Assembly (NCBI GenBank): GCA_910588215.1
Contig: CAJUQJ010000091.1
Span: 1 to 5,273 of the forward strand
Source: an uncultured Lachnospiraceae bacterium
Lineage (GTDB): Bacteria; Bacillota; Clostridia; Lachnospirales; Lachnospiraceae
Direction: 5' to 3'
Length of the DNA: 5,273 nucleotides
This document shows, one piece after another, positions 1 through 5,273 of the stretch (within the stretch, counting starts at the first letter, position 1; each line of letters opens with the position of its first letter). The notes beneath the pieces were generated by a model. It made no database searches and was not told the origin of the DNA. It saw only the letters and a list, made by a program, of their open reading frames with translations. The translations under genes were made by a program, and so were the position numbers.

Positions 1-55
1 TTGGAATGGGCTGGATGCGTTACAGTTTGCGGCCGGTTAGGCCGTGAACTGTAAC
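1..55 (+). repeat. Left copy of a 55 bp inverted repeat with an internal hairpin
   Basis: The reverse complement of this stretch matches 5107..5161 at 53 of 55 positions. The two differences lie in the outer arm, at the bases facing 5152 and 5153. Bases 19..34 pair with 40..55 around a 5-base loop (35..39), giving a 16 bp stem that begins GTTACAGTT. On the plus strand the only imperfections are two adjacent G-T wobbles (28:46 and 29:45), so the hairpin is best formed as RNA or single-stranded DNA of this strand. There is no T-tract after it, so it does not look like a terminator. The match runs to base 1, so the repeat may continue beyond the window. It resembles REP- or MITE-like intergenic repeats in style; the family is not identified. 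Confidence 0.85.
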
Positions 56-104
56 GTAAACTATGGAAAAATTGACGGTGAGGGGAGGATAGTATAGTAT
101 TATA

Positions 105-113
105 TGTTATAAT
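105..113 (+). promoter_or_regulatory. Extended -10 promoter (TGTTATAAT)
   Basis: A perfect TATAAT hexamer (108..113) is preceded by TG at 105..106 with one intervening base, which is the extended -10 motif that can work without a good -35. No convincing -35 lies at the right distance, since the 85..90 position reads GAGGAT. A TTGACG at 72..77 is 30 bases upstream of TATAAT, which is too far. It sits 17 bases from a poorer hexamer TAGTAT (95..100), which could be an alternative or overlapping promoter. Transcription would begin near 120, leaving a leader of about 37 nt. The promoter lies inside the inverted repeats, so it would travel with the gene. Confidence 0.6.
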
Positions 114-140
114 TTATTCTGAGAGTTCATAAGAAGTGTA

Positions 141-148
141 AGGAGGAG
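141..148 (+). promoter_or_regulatory. Ribosome-binding site AGGAGGAG
   Basis: This is a near-perfect Shine-Dalgarno sequence, 8 bases before the ATG at 157. It fixes the start codon: the next in-frame ATGs (178, 187) lie inside the signal peptide and have no comparable site. Confidence 0.9.
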
Positions 149-156
149 TTAGAATC

Positions 157-240
157 ATGCGCAATAGGACAAGATGGATGGCATTCATGCTTGCGCTGAC
201 AATGGTATTTAGCGACTGCGGCTGTATTCCTGCGTTTGCG
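157..240 (+). other. Signal peptide (residues 1-28)
   Basis: The N-terminus has three arginines in its first six residues, a hydrophobic core (roughly residues 7-18), and a C-region ending Pro-Ala-Phe-Ala, which fits a signal peptidase I site between A28 and M29. Two cysteines (C21, C23) sit in the C-region. The residue before C21 is Asp, which does not fit a lipobox, so I favour a secreted protein over a lipoprotein. Confidence 0.85.
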
Positions 241-3200
241 ATGGAGAGTGCCGATAGGACAGAGGATGTGATGCAGATCTCTGAGAATCCTGAGGAGAAT
301 TTGCAGACAGGGGAAACGGGAACCGCGATCTTGGATGTACCGTCGGATAATAAGAAGGTTTCGGATGATGAGACATCTGCAGGCGGTGAGACAGGTTCGG
401 ATGATGAGACACCTGCAAGTAGTGGGACTGTATCGGATGATGAGACATCTGCAGACGGTGAGACAGGTTCGGATGATGAGACACCTGCAAGTAGTGGGAC
501 TGTATCGGATGATGAGACATCTGCAGACGGTGAGACAGGTTCAGACGATGAGATACCTGCAGACGGTGAGACAGGTTCGGACGATGAGATACCTGCAGAC
601 GGTGAGACAGGTTCGGATGACGAGACTGTTTCCGGCAATGACACTGCCCTGGAAAACGGGACAGAGAAGCAGGAGGAAAAGGCAGAATTACCGGAGCTAC
701 ATATCGGACAGATCAATAAGAAAGAAACGTTCCCCGATCCGGAGGACTCTTCATTTGTATACGATCAGCCTATTTCCTTTGAAACATCGGACAGCCTGAT
801 TTTGTTTGTTAATTACGGCATAGATGTGAAACCGGAAGTTGTGGAGAACGGCATATTGTGCTGGAATATTTTGCGCGGTGGGAAAGAATTGACTGCCGGC
901 AGCACGAGCCTGATCAATGAGGAGGATGATTGGATCGGCTTTGAAGTCGTGGAGGATTCCCCTTATTTCACGATGACAGAGAACGAAGAGGAGAGCGGCT
1001 GTCGTCAAACGGTGGAGCTTATTCCGGAGATGCCGTCAGAGGGCGGAGAATATGACTACTATATCAGGGCCTCTTATTATTTGGGAACGGAAGAGGAGCA
1101 GCAGGGGACGTTCTATGCGGCAGTGACTGTACCGTTTCTACCCGGGGAGGATGATATGACCCCGGACGATGCGGAAGAAGTTCCGGTGGAAGGAAGCGAG
1201 GATGATACATCCGACAGAGAGGATGTGGAGCAGGAGGAAGTGCAGGACGATGCACTGACGGAAGAAGATGGTGCAGAGGAGACGGAGTCGGTTGACGATA
1301 TGGAGCAGGAGGAACTTGAAACAGAGGAAATGACGGAAGAAGCTCCTTTGCTTTCTGCGTTTTCCGAAAGCAGTGAAGTACAGCCGGCGGCAGAGGAACA
1401 GATCAGCGAATTGCTGGTGGATCCGACGAGTATCACCATGCAGCCCGGCGCCACGCAGCAGGTGACTGCAATGACTATACCGGAAAATGCTCCGGTCAGG
1501 ATTACGTGGGACAGCAGCGATGAAACTGTCGCGACGGTAAGTGAGAACGGTGAGATCAGGGCAGTGGCGGAAGGCTATGCGCAGATTACCGCAGTTTGTG
1601 GTGATAAGACAGCGGCTGTAAGTGTAGACGTCGTGCAGGCGGCCGATACGAATAATAAACTGCTGGATCTTTCGGGGGATATCTGGGTAGCCGGTTTCCA
1701 GAAGGAAAGTGAGGATTTTGTATATACGGGACAGAAGATCACCCAGGATATCCGGGTTTATCATAAGTCCACGCTTTTAAAAGAAAAGACAGACTATACG
1801 CTGAGTTACAAGAATAACATCAATGCCGCAGACTCCAATGCGGTCAATGCACCCAGCGTTACTATTAAGCTCAAAGGACAGTACAGCGGCAGTGTAACGT
1901 TATTCTATGGCATCAAACCGCTGGATATCAATCAGATTGACGGCTACGGCATGGATCAGGATGCTCATTCGCCCGGGTATGAGCAGACGGTTCCTTACAG
2001 CGCGAATTTGAAGATACCGACGCCGGCGCTGACGTTCGGTAAGAAGAAACTGGCAGTCAATAAAGATTTTGTCTGTGATTATACGACCCTGCCGACGGAT
2101 TATAAAAAAGGAGATTCTTATAAAGCGGGAGAAGTTTATCAGTATACCGTGAACGGAATTGGCAATTATACCGGTTCTTTTCAGATGCAGCTTGTGGTGT
2201 TGAATGATAAAACCCGTAATTTCAGTGCCGCATCGGTGACGTTGGGACAGAAACAATATGAGTACCACGGGACAGCTTTGGACAAATCGGAAGTGACGAT
2301 CGATCAGGTCAAGGTAAGTGGTCAGATCCTGGATCCGAGCCTCTATGATTATCAAGTCTGTGCAACCGGGTTAACGGGTGCTTATGTGACGGTATACCCT
2401 TCAGAAGCCGGAAGAACGGCAGGTTACCGCGGTTGTAAAAAAGTAAATTTGAAAATGGTAGGTGATCGGAAGATCACAGAGGCCTCAGCGGGAGAGAATT
2501 GGAAAGAAAGTTTTACTTTTTCTCAAAAAGAGGTGGATAAGTATGGTGGTATGTTCCAGGAAAAAACGGGTGTGCTGATATTTGGAGAAACGAAGGAGGC
2601 ACTCACGGAAGGCGAAGACTATACTGTAAAATACAGCAATGCTAAAAAAGTCGGAAAAGTGACAGCCACCTTTACCGGTAAAGGCAGATATAAGGGAACG
2701 CTTAAGCTGAAATATGAGATCGTTCCCAACAAGGAGAATTTAGAGATCGTCTGGGGGAAGAATGTGACGATGCAGGACGGAATGCCTGCGGTGACGTACC
2801 AAAAGGGCGGCGCGGCGCCGGAACTGAGCATCAGGGATCAGGACAGTAATATACTGAAAAACAAGACCGATTATACGGTAAAACTGCTGGATAACAAGAC
2901 GCCAGGGTCGACCATGAGTTGTGAGATCACCGGCAAAGGGAATTATAAGGGATATACCCGGATCGTACAGCTTAAGGTGTTGACGGGAGACATTTCCCTG
3001 GCAACTCTGTCGGTAGCGGATAAGCAATACAGCACGAAGCAAGACGCGTGGAAATCCAAGATCACGATCACGGACGGGAACGGTAAGAAGTTGAAGGCGG
3101 GCGTGGACTATGACGATCAGCCTGTGTATACTTATGATGGTATGGAAAGTGGGGAACCTCCGAAAGCCGGTATGGTTGTGAAGGTGAGCGTGAATGGAAA

Positions 3201-4944
3201 GGGTTGTTATGAGAATTCTTTGATCACCGGCAGTTATCGGATATATGAGAAGAATATCAGCAAGCTGAAATTTGTCTTTGACCCGCAGGAGTATACCGGC
3301 AAGGAGATAGAATTGTCGCGGAGTGATATTCACGTTTATGCTTCCAGCGCCGATGCAAAAAACAAGAAAAACGAAATAATAGGGGAAACCTGTTTTGAAA
3401 TTGCAGGATATCAGAATAATATCAAAGCAGGCACGGCTAAGGTGACCTTGCGCGGACTGGGAAATTATGGCGGAACGAAGACATATTCCTTCAAGATTCA
3501 GAAGAAAGCGTATCAGATCAATCGCGTGAAAGCAATCGAACTGGACAAAACAAGTCTTACACTCGCTCTTGCCGAAAGGGAAAAGAGACGGACGCTTACG
3601 GCCACGTTAACGGCAGAAACAGGAGAAACGATAGCCAATCCGACGGTAGCCTGGACAACGTCTGACAGCAGTATCGCTACGGTAGAAGACAGAGTGATCA
3701 ACGATACCACGATCGCGGCGGTGATCACGCTCAAGAAAGAAGGAACCGTAACGATCACGGCGACGACGCAGGAGGGCAGCAAGAAGGCACAGTGCAAGGT
3801 TACGATCGTAGATGCGCCGCTTCTCATACAGGCTGAGCAGACGATCGAGGGCGAAGCGGGCCAGACGGCCAGGTTGGAATTGGAGAAACAGGAAGGCCAG
3901 CAGGTAGATCCCGCGAAAGTCGTGTGGGAGACCAGTAACTCTGCGGTAGTATCCGTAGCAAAGGACGAAGAGAACGGTCTTTATGGAAATCTTACCATGA
4001 AGAAGCAGGGAGCTGCTATCATTAAGGTCACTTATAATGGCAAGTACACCCAGCAATGTTATGTTGTCGTTAAGGGCGAAGAAACACTTCCGGAGGGCAG
4101 GGCGCTTGTCTATGAACGTTCAGCCGATTGCACGGATGATACGCCGTATATCAATGCGCTTCTGAGAGACTGGGAGTGGAATAAGCGTGATGTCTACGAC
4201 TATATGTATCTGCCGGCCGGTGTTTATTGGATCGATGCTGTAGAAGGCGGTAAGGACAGCCTGGGGAATAACAGGTTTGGCGGCATCGTACTGACGGATA
4301 ACCAGAAGCTGATCATGTCGCCCAGCGCATTGCTGATGACGATCGGGAACAGCAGCAACAAATATCATGTGATCTATGCTTTTGGCCGCGATAACATTAC
4401 TATTTCCGGTGGTCAGATCGTAGGAGAGCGCAGGGAACATAGAGGCAAAGACGGCGAATGGGGACACGGGATCCAGATCGACGGGTGTACTAATGTCACC
4501 ATCAAGGATGTCGATATCTCACAGTGCTGGGGAGACGGAATCTATCTGGGCTATTATGGCGTTCAAAGTAAATACACTGAGCATGTCACGATCACGAACT
4601 GTAACCTGCACCATAACCGGAGAAACAATCTGTCTATTACGGATGCCAGCTATATTAACATAGACCGCTGTAAGTTTAATAATGCCAGCGGGACGGATCC
4701 GCAGTATGGTATCGATATCGAACCGAATCAAAGCAGACCCTGTGAGCACGTTGTCATATCGAATTCTGAATTTAAGGGAAATGAAAAGGGCAGCATGGGA
4801 ATCATAAAGTCGGCAAACGATATCAGACTGGAGAATTGTACGATGGACGGCGCCTTCTATAATATGGCAGGAAAGAATGTAGTTCTCAAAAATACGAAGC
4901 CCAAGGAAGTAGTTGATCCTAATAATGGCATAACCTATAAATAG
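157..4944 (+). CDS. Secreted multidomain surface protein: acidic repeats, Ig-like domains, C-terminal beta-helix
   Basis: This 1595-residue protein is probably exported by Sec. A signal peptide (about 1-28, AFA before the likely cut) is followed by acidic 12-residue repeats (69-164), an unassigned beta-rich domain (about 175-328), a second acidic linker (329-415) and a Big_2-like Ig domain (416-493, with ITWDSSDETVATVS). Then come about seven degenerate modules (501-1122), two Ig-like domains (1123-1219 and about 1222-1306) and a right-handed beta-helix (about 1311-1595). The ATG has a strong ribosome-binding site and the frame runs unbroken to TAG. The gene appears to be monocistronic, with its own promoter and a downstream hairpin. 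The beta-helix suggests polysaccharide binding or cleavage, but the substrate and any activity are unknown. I see no LPXTG, SLH or other wall anchor. The gene frame and secretion are secure; the function is inference. Confidence 0.93.
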   Translation: MRNRTRWMAFMLALTMVFSDCGCIPAFAMESADRTEDVMQISENPEENLQTGETGTAILDVPSDNKKVSDDETSAGGETGSDDETPASSGTVSDDETSADGETGSDDETPASSGTVSDDETSADGETGSDDEIPADGETGSDDEIPADGETGSDDETVSGNDTALENGTEKQEEKAELPELHIGQINKKETFPDPEDSSFVYDQPISFETSDSLILFVNYGIDVKPEVVENGILCWNILRGGKELTAGSTSLINEEDDWIGFEVVEDSPYFTMTENEEESGCRQTVELIPEMPSEGGEYDYYIRASYYLGTEEEQQGTFYAAVTVPFLPGEDDMTPDDAEEVPVEGSEDDTSDREDVEQEEVQDDALTEEDGAEETESVDDMEQEELETEEMTEEAPLLSAFSESSEVQPAAEEQISELLVDPTSITMQPGATQQVTAMTIPENAPVRITWDSSDETVATVSENGEIRAVAEGYAQITAVCGDKTAAVSVDVVQAADTNNKLLDLSGDIWVAGFQKESEDFVYTGQKITQDIRVYHKSTLLKEKTDYTLSYKNNINAADSNAVNAPSVTIKLKGQYSGSVTLFYGIKPLDINQIDGYGMDQDAHSPGYEQTVPYSANLKIPTPALTFGKKKLAVNKDFVCDYTTLPTDYKKGDSYKAGEVYQYTVNGIGNYTGSFQMQLVVLNDKTRNFSAASVTLGQKQYEYHGTALDKSEVTIDQVKVSGQILDPSLYDYQVCATGLTGAYVTVYPSEAGRTAGYRGCKKVNLKMVGDRKITEASAGENWKESFTFSQKEVDKYGGMFQEKTGVLIFGETKEALTEGEDYTVKYSNAKKVGKVTATFTGKGRYKGTLKLKYEIVPNKENLEIVWGKNVTMQDGMPAVTYQKGGAAPELSIRDQDSNILKNKTDYTVKLLDNKTPGSTMSCEITGKGNYKGYTRIVQLKVLTGDISLATLSVADKQYSTKQDAWKSKITITDGNGKKLKAGVDYDDQPVYTYDGMESGEPPKAGMVVKVSVNGKGCYENSLITGSYRIYEKNISKLKFVFDPQEYTGKEIELSRSDIHVYASSADAKNKKNEIIGETCFEIAGYQNNIKAGTAKVTLRGLGNYGGTKTYSFKIQKKAYQINRVKAIELDKTSLTLALAEREKRRTLTATLTAETGETIANPTVAWTTSDSSIATVEDRVINDTTIAAVITLKKEGTVTITATTQEGSKKAQCKVTIVDAPLLIQAEQTIEGEAGQTARLELEKQEGQQVDPAKVVWETSNSAVVSVAKDEENGLYGNLTMKKQGAAIIKVTYNGKYTQQCYVVVKGEETLPEGRALVYERSADCTDDTPYINALLRDWEWNKRDVYDYMYLPAGVYWIDAVEGGKDSLGNNRFGGIVLTDNQKLIMSPSALLMTIGNSSNKYHVIYAFGRDNITISGGQIVGERREHRGKDGEWGHGIQIDGCTNVTIKDVDISQCWGDGIYLGYYGVQSKYTEHVTITNCNLHHNRRNNLSITDASYINIDRCKFNNASGTDPQYGIDIEPNQSRPCEHVVISNSEFKGNEKGSMGIIKSANDIRLENCTMDGAFYNMAGKNVVLKNTKPKEVVDPNNGITYK
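361..648 (+). repeat. Coding tandem repeat: eight 36 bp units (acidic 12-residue repeat)
   Basis: Eight in-frame units of 12 residues, each beginning Ser-Asp-Asp-Glu, cover residues 69-164. Two unit types alternate at first (SDDETSADGETG and SDDETPASSGTV), which makes a 72 bp higher-order repeat. Bases 397..468 and 469..540 are identical, and 361..432 differs from 433..504 at one base. A second expansion, of units reading SDDEIPADGETG, follows at 541..576 and 577..612, which differ at one base. The last unit (613..648) is degenerate. Near identity at the DNA level points to recent duplication. Unit loss or gain keeps the frame, so copy number can vary without breaking the protein. The likely role is a flexible, hydrated, highly negative spacer near the N-terminus. 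Confidence 0.95.
679..1140 (+). other. Unassigned beta-rich domain (residues about 175-328)
   Basis: Between the acidic repeat and the second acidic linker lies a stretch of ordinary, folded-looking composition with alternating hydrophobic residues (for example QPISFETSDSLILFVNYGI and YDYYIRASYYLG). It contains two cysteines, one in the segment GILCWN and one in SGCRQ, that could form a disulfide. I do not recognise the family. It could be a divergent Ig-like fold; boundaries are approximate. Confidence 0.45.
1141..1401 (+). other. Highly acidic linker (residues 329-415)
   Basis: This low-complexity segment is dominated by Glu and Asp (for example EDVEQEEVQDDALTEEDG) with almost no basic residues, and it shows no predicted fold. 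Unlike the N-terminal repeat it has no DNA-level periodicity, so it looks like an older or independently formed spacer between the first folded domain and the Ig-like domain. Confidence 0.75.
1402..1635 (+). other. Bacterial Ig-like domain, Big_2 type (residues 416-493)
   Basis: The stretch has the standard Big_2 run: a first strand ending in VDPTSITMQPGATQQVTA, then ITWDSSDETVATVS, a short NGEIRAVAEGYAQITA turn-and-strand segment, and a final AAVSVDVV strand. These domains are common in surface proteins of Clostridia and usually act as rigid spacers or adhesion modules. The W451, the SSDETVATV segment and G473 are the recognisable positions. Confidence 0.85.
1657..3522 (+). other. Array of about seven degenerate surface-protein modules (residues 501-1122)
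   Basis: Modules of about 86-93 residues are recognised by a 'DYT-x-x-Y-x-N' strand and a 'GxGxYxG' turn, followed by a strand ending in an I-x-P-like linker. Approximate limits are 501-591, 592-684, 685-770, 771-859, 860-945, 946-1033 and 1034-1122. The signature is clearest in modules 1 (DYT at 546-548), 4 (DYT at 821-823, GKGRYKG at 841-847), 5 (GKGNYKG at 926-932) and 7 (NYGG at 1103-1106). Modules 2, 3 and 6 are divergent. This module type is frequent in secreted clostridial proteins, beside Ig-like domains. The repeats are lysine-rich and old, with no DNA-level identity. The likely role is an extended stalk. Confidence 0.65.
3523..4074 (+). other. Two tandem Ig-like domains (residues 1123-1219 and about 1222-1306)
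   Basis: The first is a clear Big_2-type domain, with VKAIELDKTSLTL, then VAWTTSDSSIATVE, and a closing GTVTITATTQEGSKKAQCKV strand pair. The second is more divergent but keeps the same order: VVWETSNSAVVSVA, an inserted turn (KDEENGLYGN), then AAIIKVTYNGKYTQQCYVVV. Together they connect the module array to the beta-helix. The second is less certain than the first. Confidence 0.75.
4087..4941 (+). other. C-terminal right-handed beta-helix domain (residues about 1311-1595)
   Basis: The domain opens with an aspartate pair and threonine (D1327, D1328, T1329) followed by an INALL helix and LPAGVYWI (1352-1359), the usual start of pectate-lyase-like beta-helix proteins. Regular coils follow, such as NVTIKDVDIS, HVTITNCNL, YINIDRCKF and HVVISNSEF, with stacked Asn and Cys. 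Distinctive segments are WGDGIYLG (1458-1465), HNRRNNLSI (1486-1494) and GTDPQYGIDIEPN (1512-1524). From memory, the last two recur together in unannotated right-handed beta-helix proteins of gut bacteria. Lyase, hydrolase, epimerase or pure binding all remain possible. The domain runs to within a few residues of the C-terminus, with no anchor after it. Confidence 0.8.
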
Positions 4945-4981
4945 ACGCCTGGAGGTTCAGAAGTTGGCTTCTTGAATATGG

Positions 4982-5031
4982 AAAGGATCCGGCCTGTGAC
5001 ATGTTATAGTTAACAAAGGGCCGGATTCTTT
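4982..5031 (+). terminator. Probable transcription terminator hairpin
   Basis: Bases 4982..4994 pair with 5019..5031 to give a 13 bp stem with a single G-T wobble (4986:5027), starting 37 bases after the stop codon. The 24-base loop holds a small inner hairpin (TGTTA at 5002..5006 with TAACA at 5011..5015). The right arm ends in CTTT, but no long T-run follows, so termination may be weak or the structure may mainly protect the 3' end. Confidence 0.55.
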
Positions 5032-5051
5032 GAAACCGTAAAGCTATTGGC
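5031..5051 (+). repeat. 21 bp direct repeat, copy 1
   Basis: This stretch (TGAAACCGTAAAGCTATTGGC) differs from 5189..5209 at two bases. The first base overlaps the end of the terminator stem. A looser echo, ACGTAAACTATGG, occurs at 54..66 after the left inverted repeat, suggesting that both flanks share parts of one repeat family. Confidence 0.7.
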
Positions 5052-5106
5052 GAGTACTCCGTACCCAATGCGCTTGCAGCGGGAGACGGGGCATCATGAA
5101 TAGCAA

Positions 5107-5161
5107 GTTACAGTTCACGGCCTAACCGGCCGCAAACTGTAACGCATCCAATCCATTCCAA
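5107..5161 (-). repeat. Right copy of the 55 bp inverted repeat
   Basis: This is the inverted partner of 1..55, with 53 of 55 bases matching. Bases 5107..5122 and 5128..5143 form the hairpin arms around the loop TAACC (5123..5127). On the plus strand two adjacent C-A mismatches interrupt the stem. On the minus strand the same positions are G-T wobbles, so the intact fold is on the minus strand, pointing back toward the gene. The sequence match with the left copy ends abruptly at 5107 on the inner side. Confidence 0.85.
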
Positions 5162-5187
5162 GTCGCCTTCGGCGAGAGGCTGGATGC
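5145..5187 (+). repeat. Nested hairpins next to the right inverted repeat
   Basis: GCATCCA (5145..5151) pairs with TGGATGC (5181..5187). Inside it TCGCC (5163..5167) pairs with GGCGA (5171..5175) around a TTC loop. GGCTGGATGC at 5178..5187 also repeats bases 9..18 of the left copy in direct orientation. The block looks like part of the same repeat element as 5107..5161, not an independent gene. Confidence 0.55.
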
Positions 5188-5188
5188 C

Positions 5189-5209
5189 TGAAACCGTAAA
5201 GTTATCGGC
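5189..5209 (+). repeat. 21 bp direct repeat, copy 2
   Basis: This matches 5031..5051 except at two bases (C to T and T to C). The two copies bracket the right inverted repeat at a spacing of 158 bases, so they may be the edges of a composite repeat element inserted downstream of the gene. Confidence 0.7.
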
Positions 5210-5214
5210 CGGAT

Positions 5215-5236
5215 GCCCTGCAGCAAGGTGCAGGGC
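5215..5236 (+). repeat. Perfect 8 bp stem hairpin
   Basis: GCCCTGCA (5215..5222) pairs exactly with TGCAGGGC (5229..5236) around a 6-base loop. No T-run follows. The remaining bases to 5273 contain no gene or recognisable site. Confidence 0.6.
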
Positions 5237-5273
5237 ACCGTGAATCAATGTCATTAAGTTAGCACCAGCAGCA

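Noticed and set aside
72..77. TTGACG as the -35 box of the TATAAT promoter
   Set aside because: It lies 30 bases from TATAAT, far beyond the usual 16-18. It only fits a poorer alternative -10 (TAGTAT at 95..100).
205..225. Lipoprotein attachment at C21 or C23
   Set aside because: The residues before C21 (Phe-Ser-Asp) and C23 (Asp-Cys-Gly) do not make a usual lipobox, while AFA at 26-28 is a good signal peptidase I site.
361..648. Possible CRISPR array
   Set aside because: The units are contiguous with no unique spacers, and they translate in frame as part of the protein.
114..716. 200-residue open frame on the minus strand opposite the signal peptide and acidic repeats
   Set aside because: Its Ser-Pro-rich repeats are just the antisense reading of the 36 bp repeat, which happens to lack stops. 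It starts inside the real gene, runs out over the promoter and ribosome-binding site, and has no supporting signals.
335..799. 154-residue plus-strand frame rich in Arg, Met and His across the repeat
   Set aside because: It is an out-of-frame shadow of the tandem repeat within the main gene, with biologically implausible composition.
5068..5103. Short ATG frame of 11 codons downstream of the gene
   Set aside because: It has no ribosome-binding site, is very short, and lies within the repeat block.
5241..5273. Possible insertion-sequence end at the right edge (AATGTCATTAAGTTAG)
   Set aside because: The sequence feels IS-associated, but no transposase or partner terminal repeat is in the window, so it cannot be supported.

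Overview
The window holds one large intact gene (157..4944, + strand) between two short non-coding flanks. It looks like chromosome of a low-to-mid GC Gram-positive, most likely a gut Clostridia/Lachnospiraceae-type organism. The basis is a strong AGGAGGAG ribosome-binding site, a TATAAT extended -10 box, the form of the signal peptide, and the gene's architecture: acidic linker, Ig-like domains and arrays of 'DYT...GxGxYxG' modules. That assignment rests on style, not on a marker gene.

Layout: 1..55 is an inverted-repeat copy that folds as a hairpin. 105..113 is an extended -10 promoter and 141..148 the ribosome-binding site. 157..4944 encodes a secreted mosaic protein of 1595 residues. In order it has a signal peptide; a 12-residue acidic tandem repeat (36 bp units, 72 bp higher-order period); an unassigned beta-rich domain; a second, very acidic linker; a Big_2-type Ig-like domain; about seven degenerate surface-protein modules; two more Ig-like domains; and a C-terminal right-handed beta-helix. 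4982..5031 is a 13 bp hairpin just after the stop, probably a terminator. 5031..5273 has no gene but is dense in repeats: a 21 bp direct repeat, the second inverted-repeat copy (5107..5161, 53 of 55 matching), and further hairpins.

The protein reads as a long extracellular stalk carrying a beta-helix head that may bind or cleave a polysaccharide. No LPXTG, SLH or choline-binding-type wall anchor is visible, so its retention at the surface is unexplained. The two points most worth attention are the near-identical inverted hairpin repeats bracketing the whole transcription unit and the length-variable-looking acidic repeat at the N-terminus. Nothing here proves a new multi-gene system.
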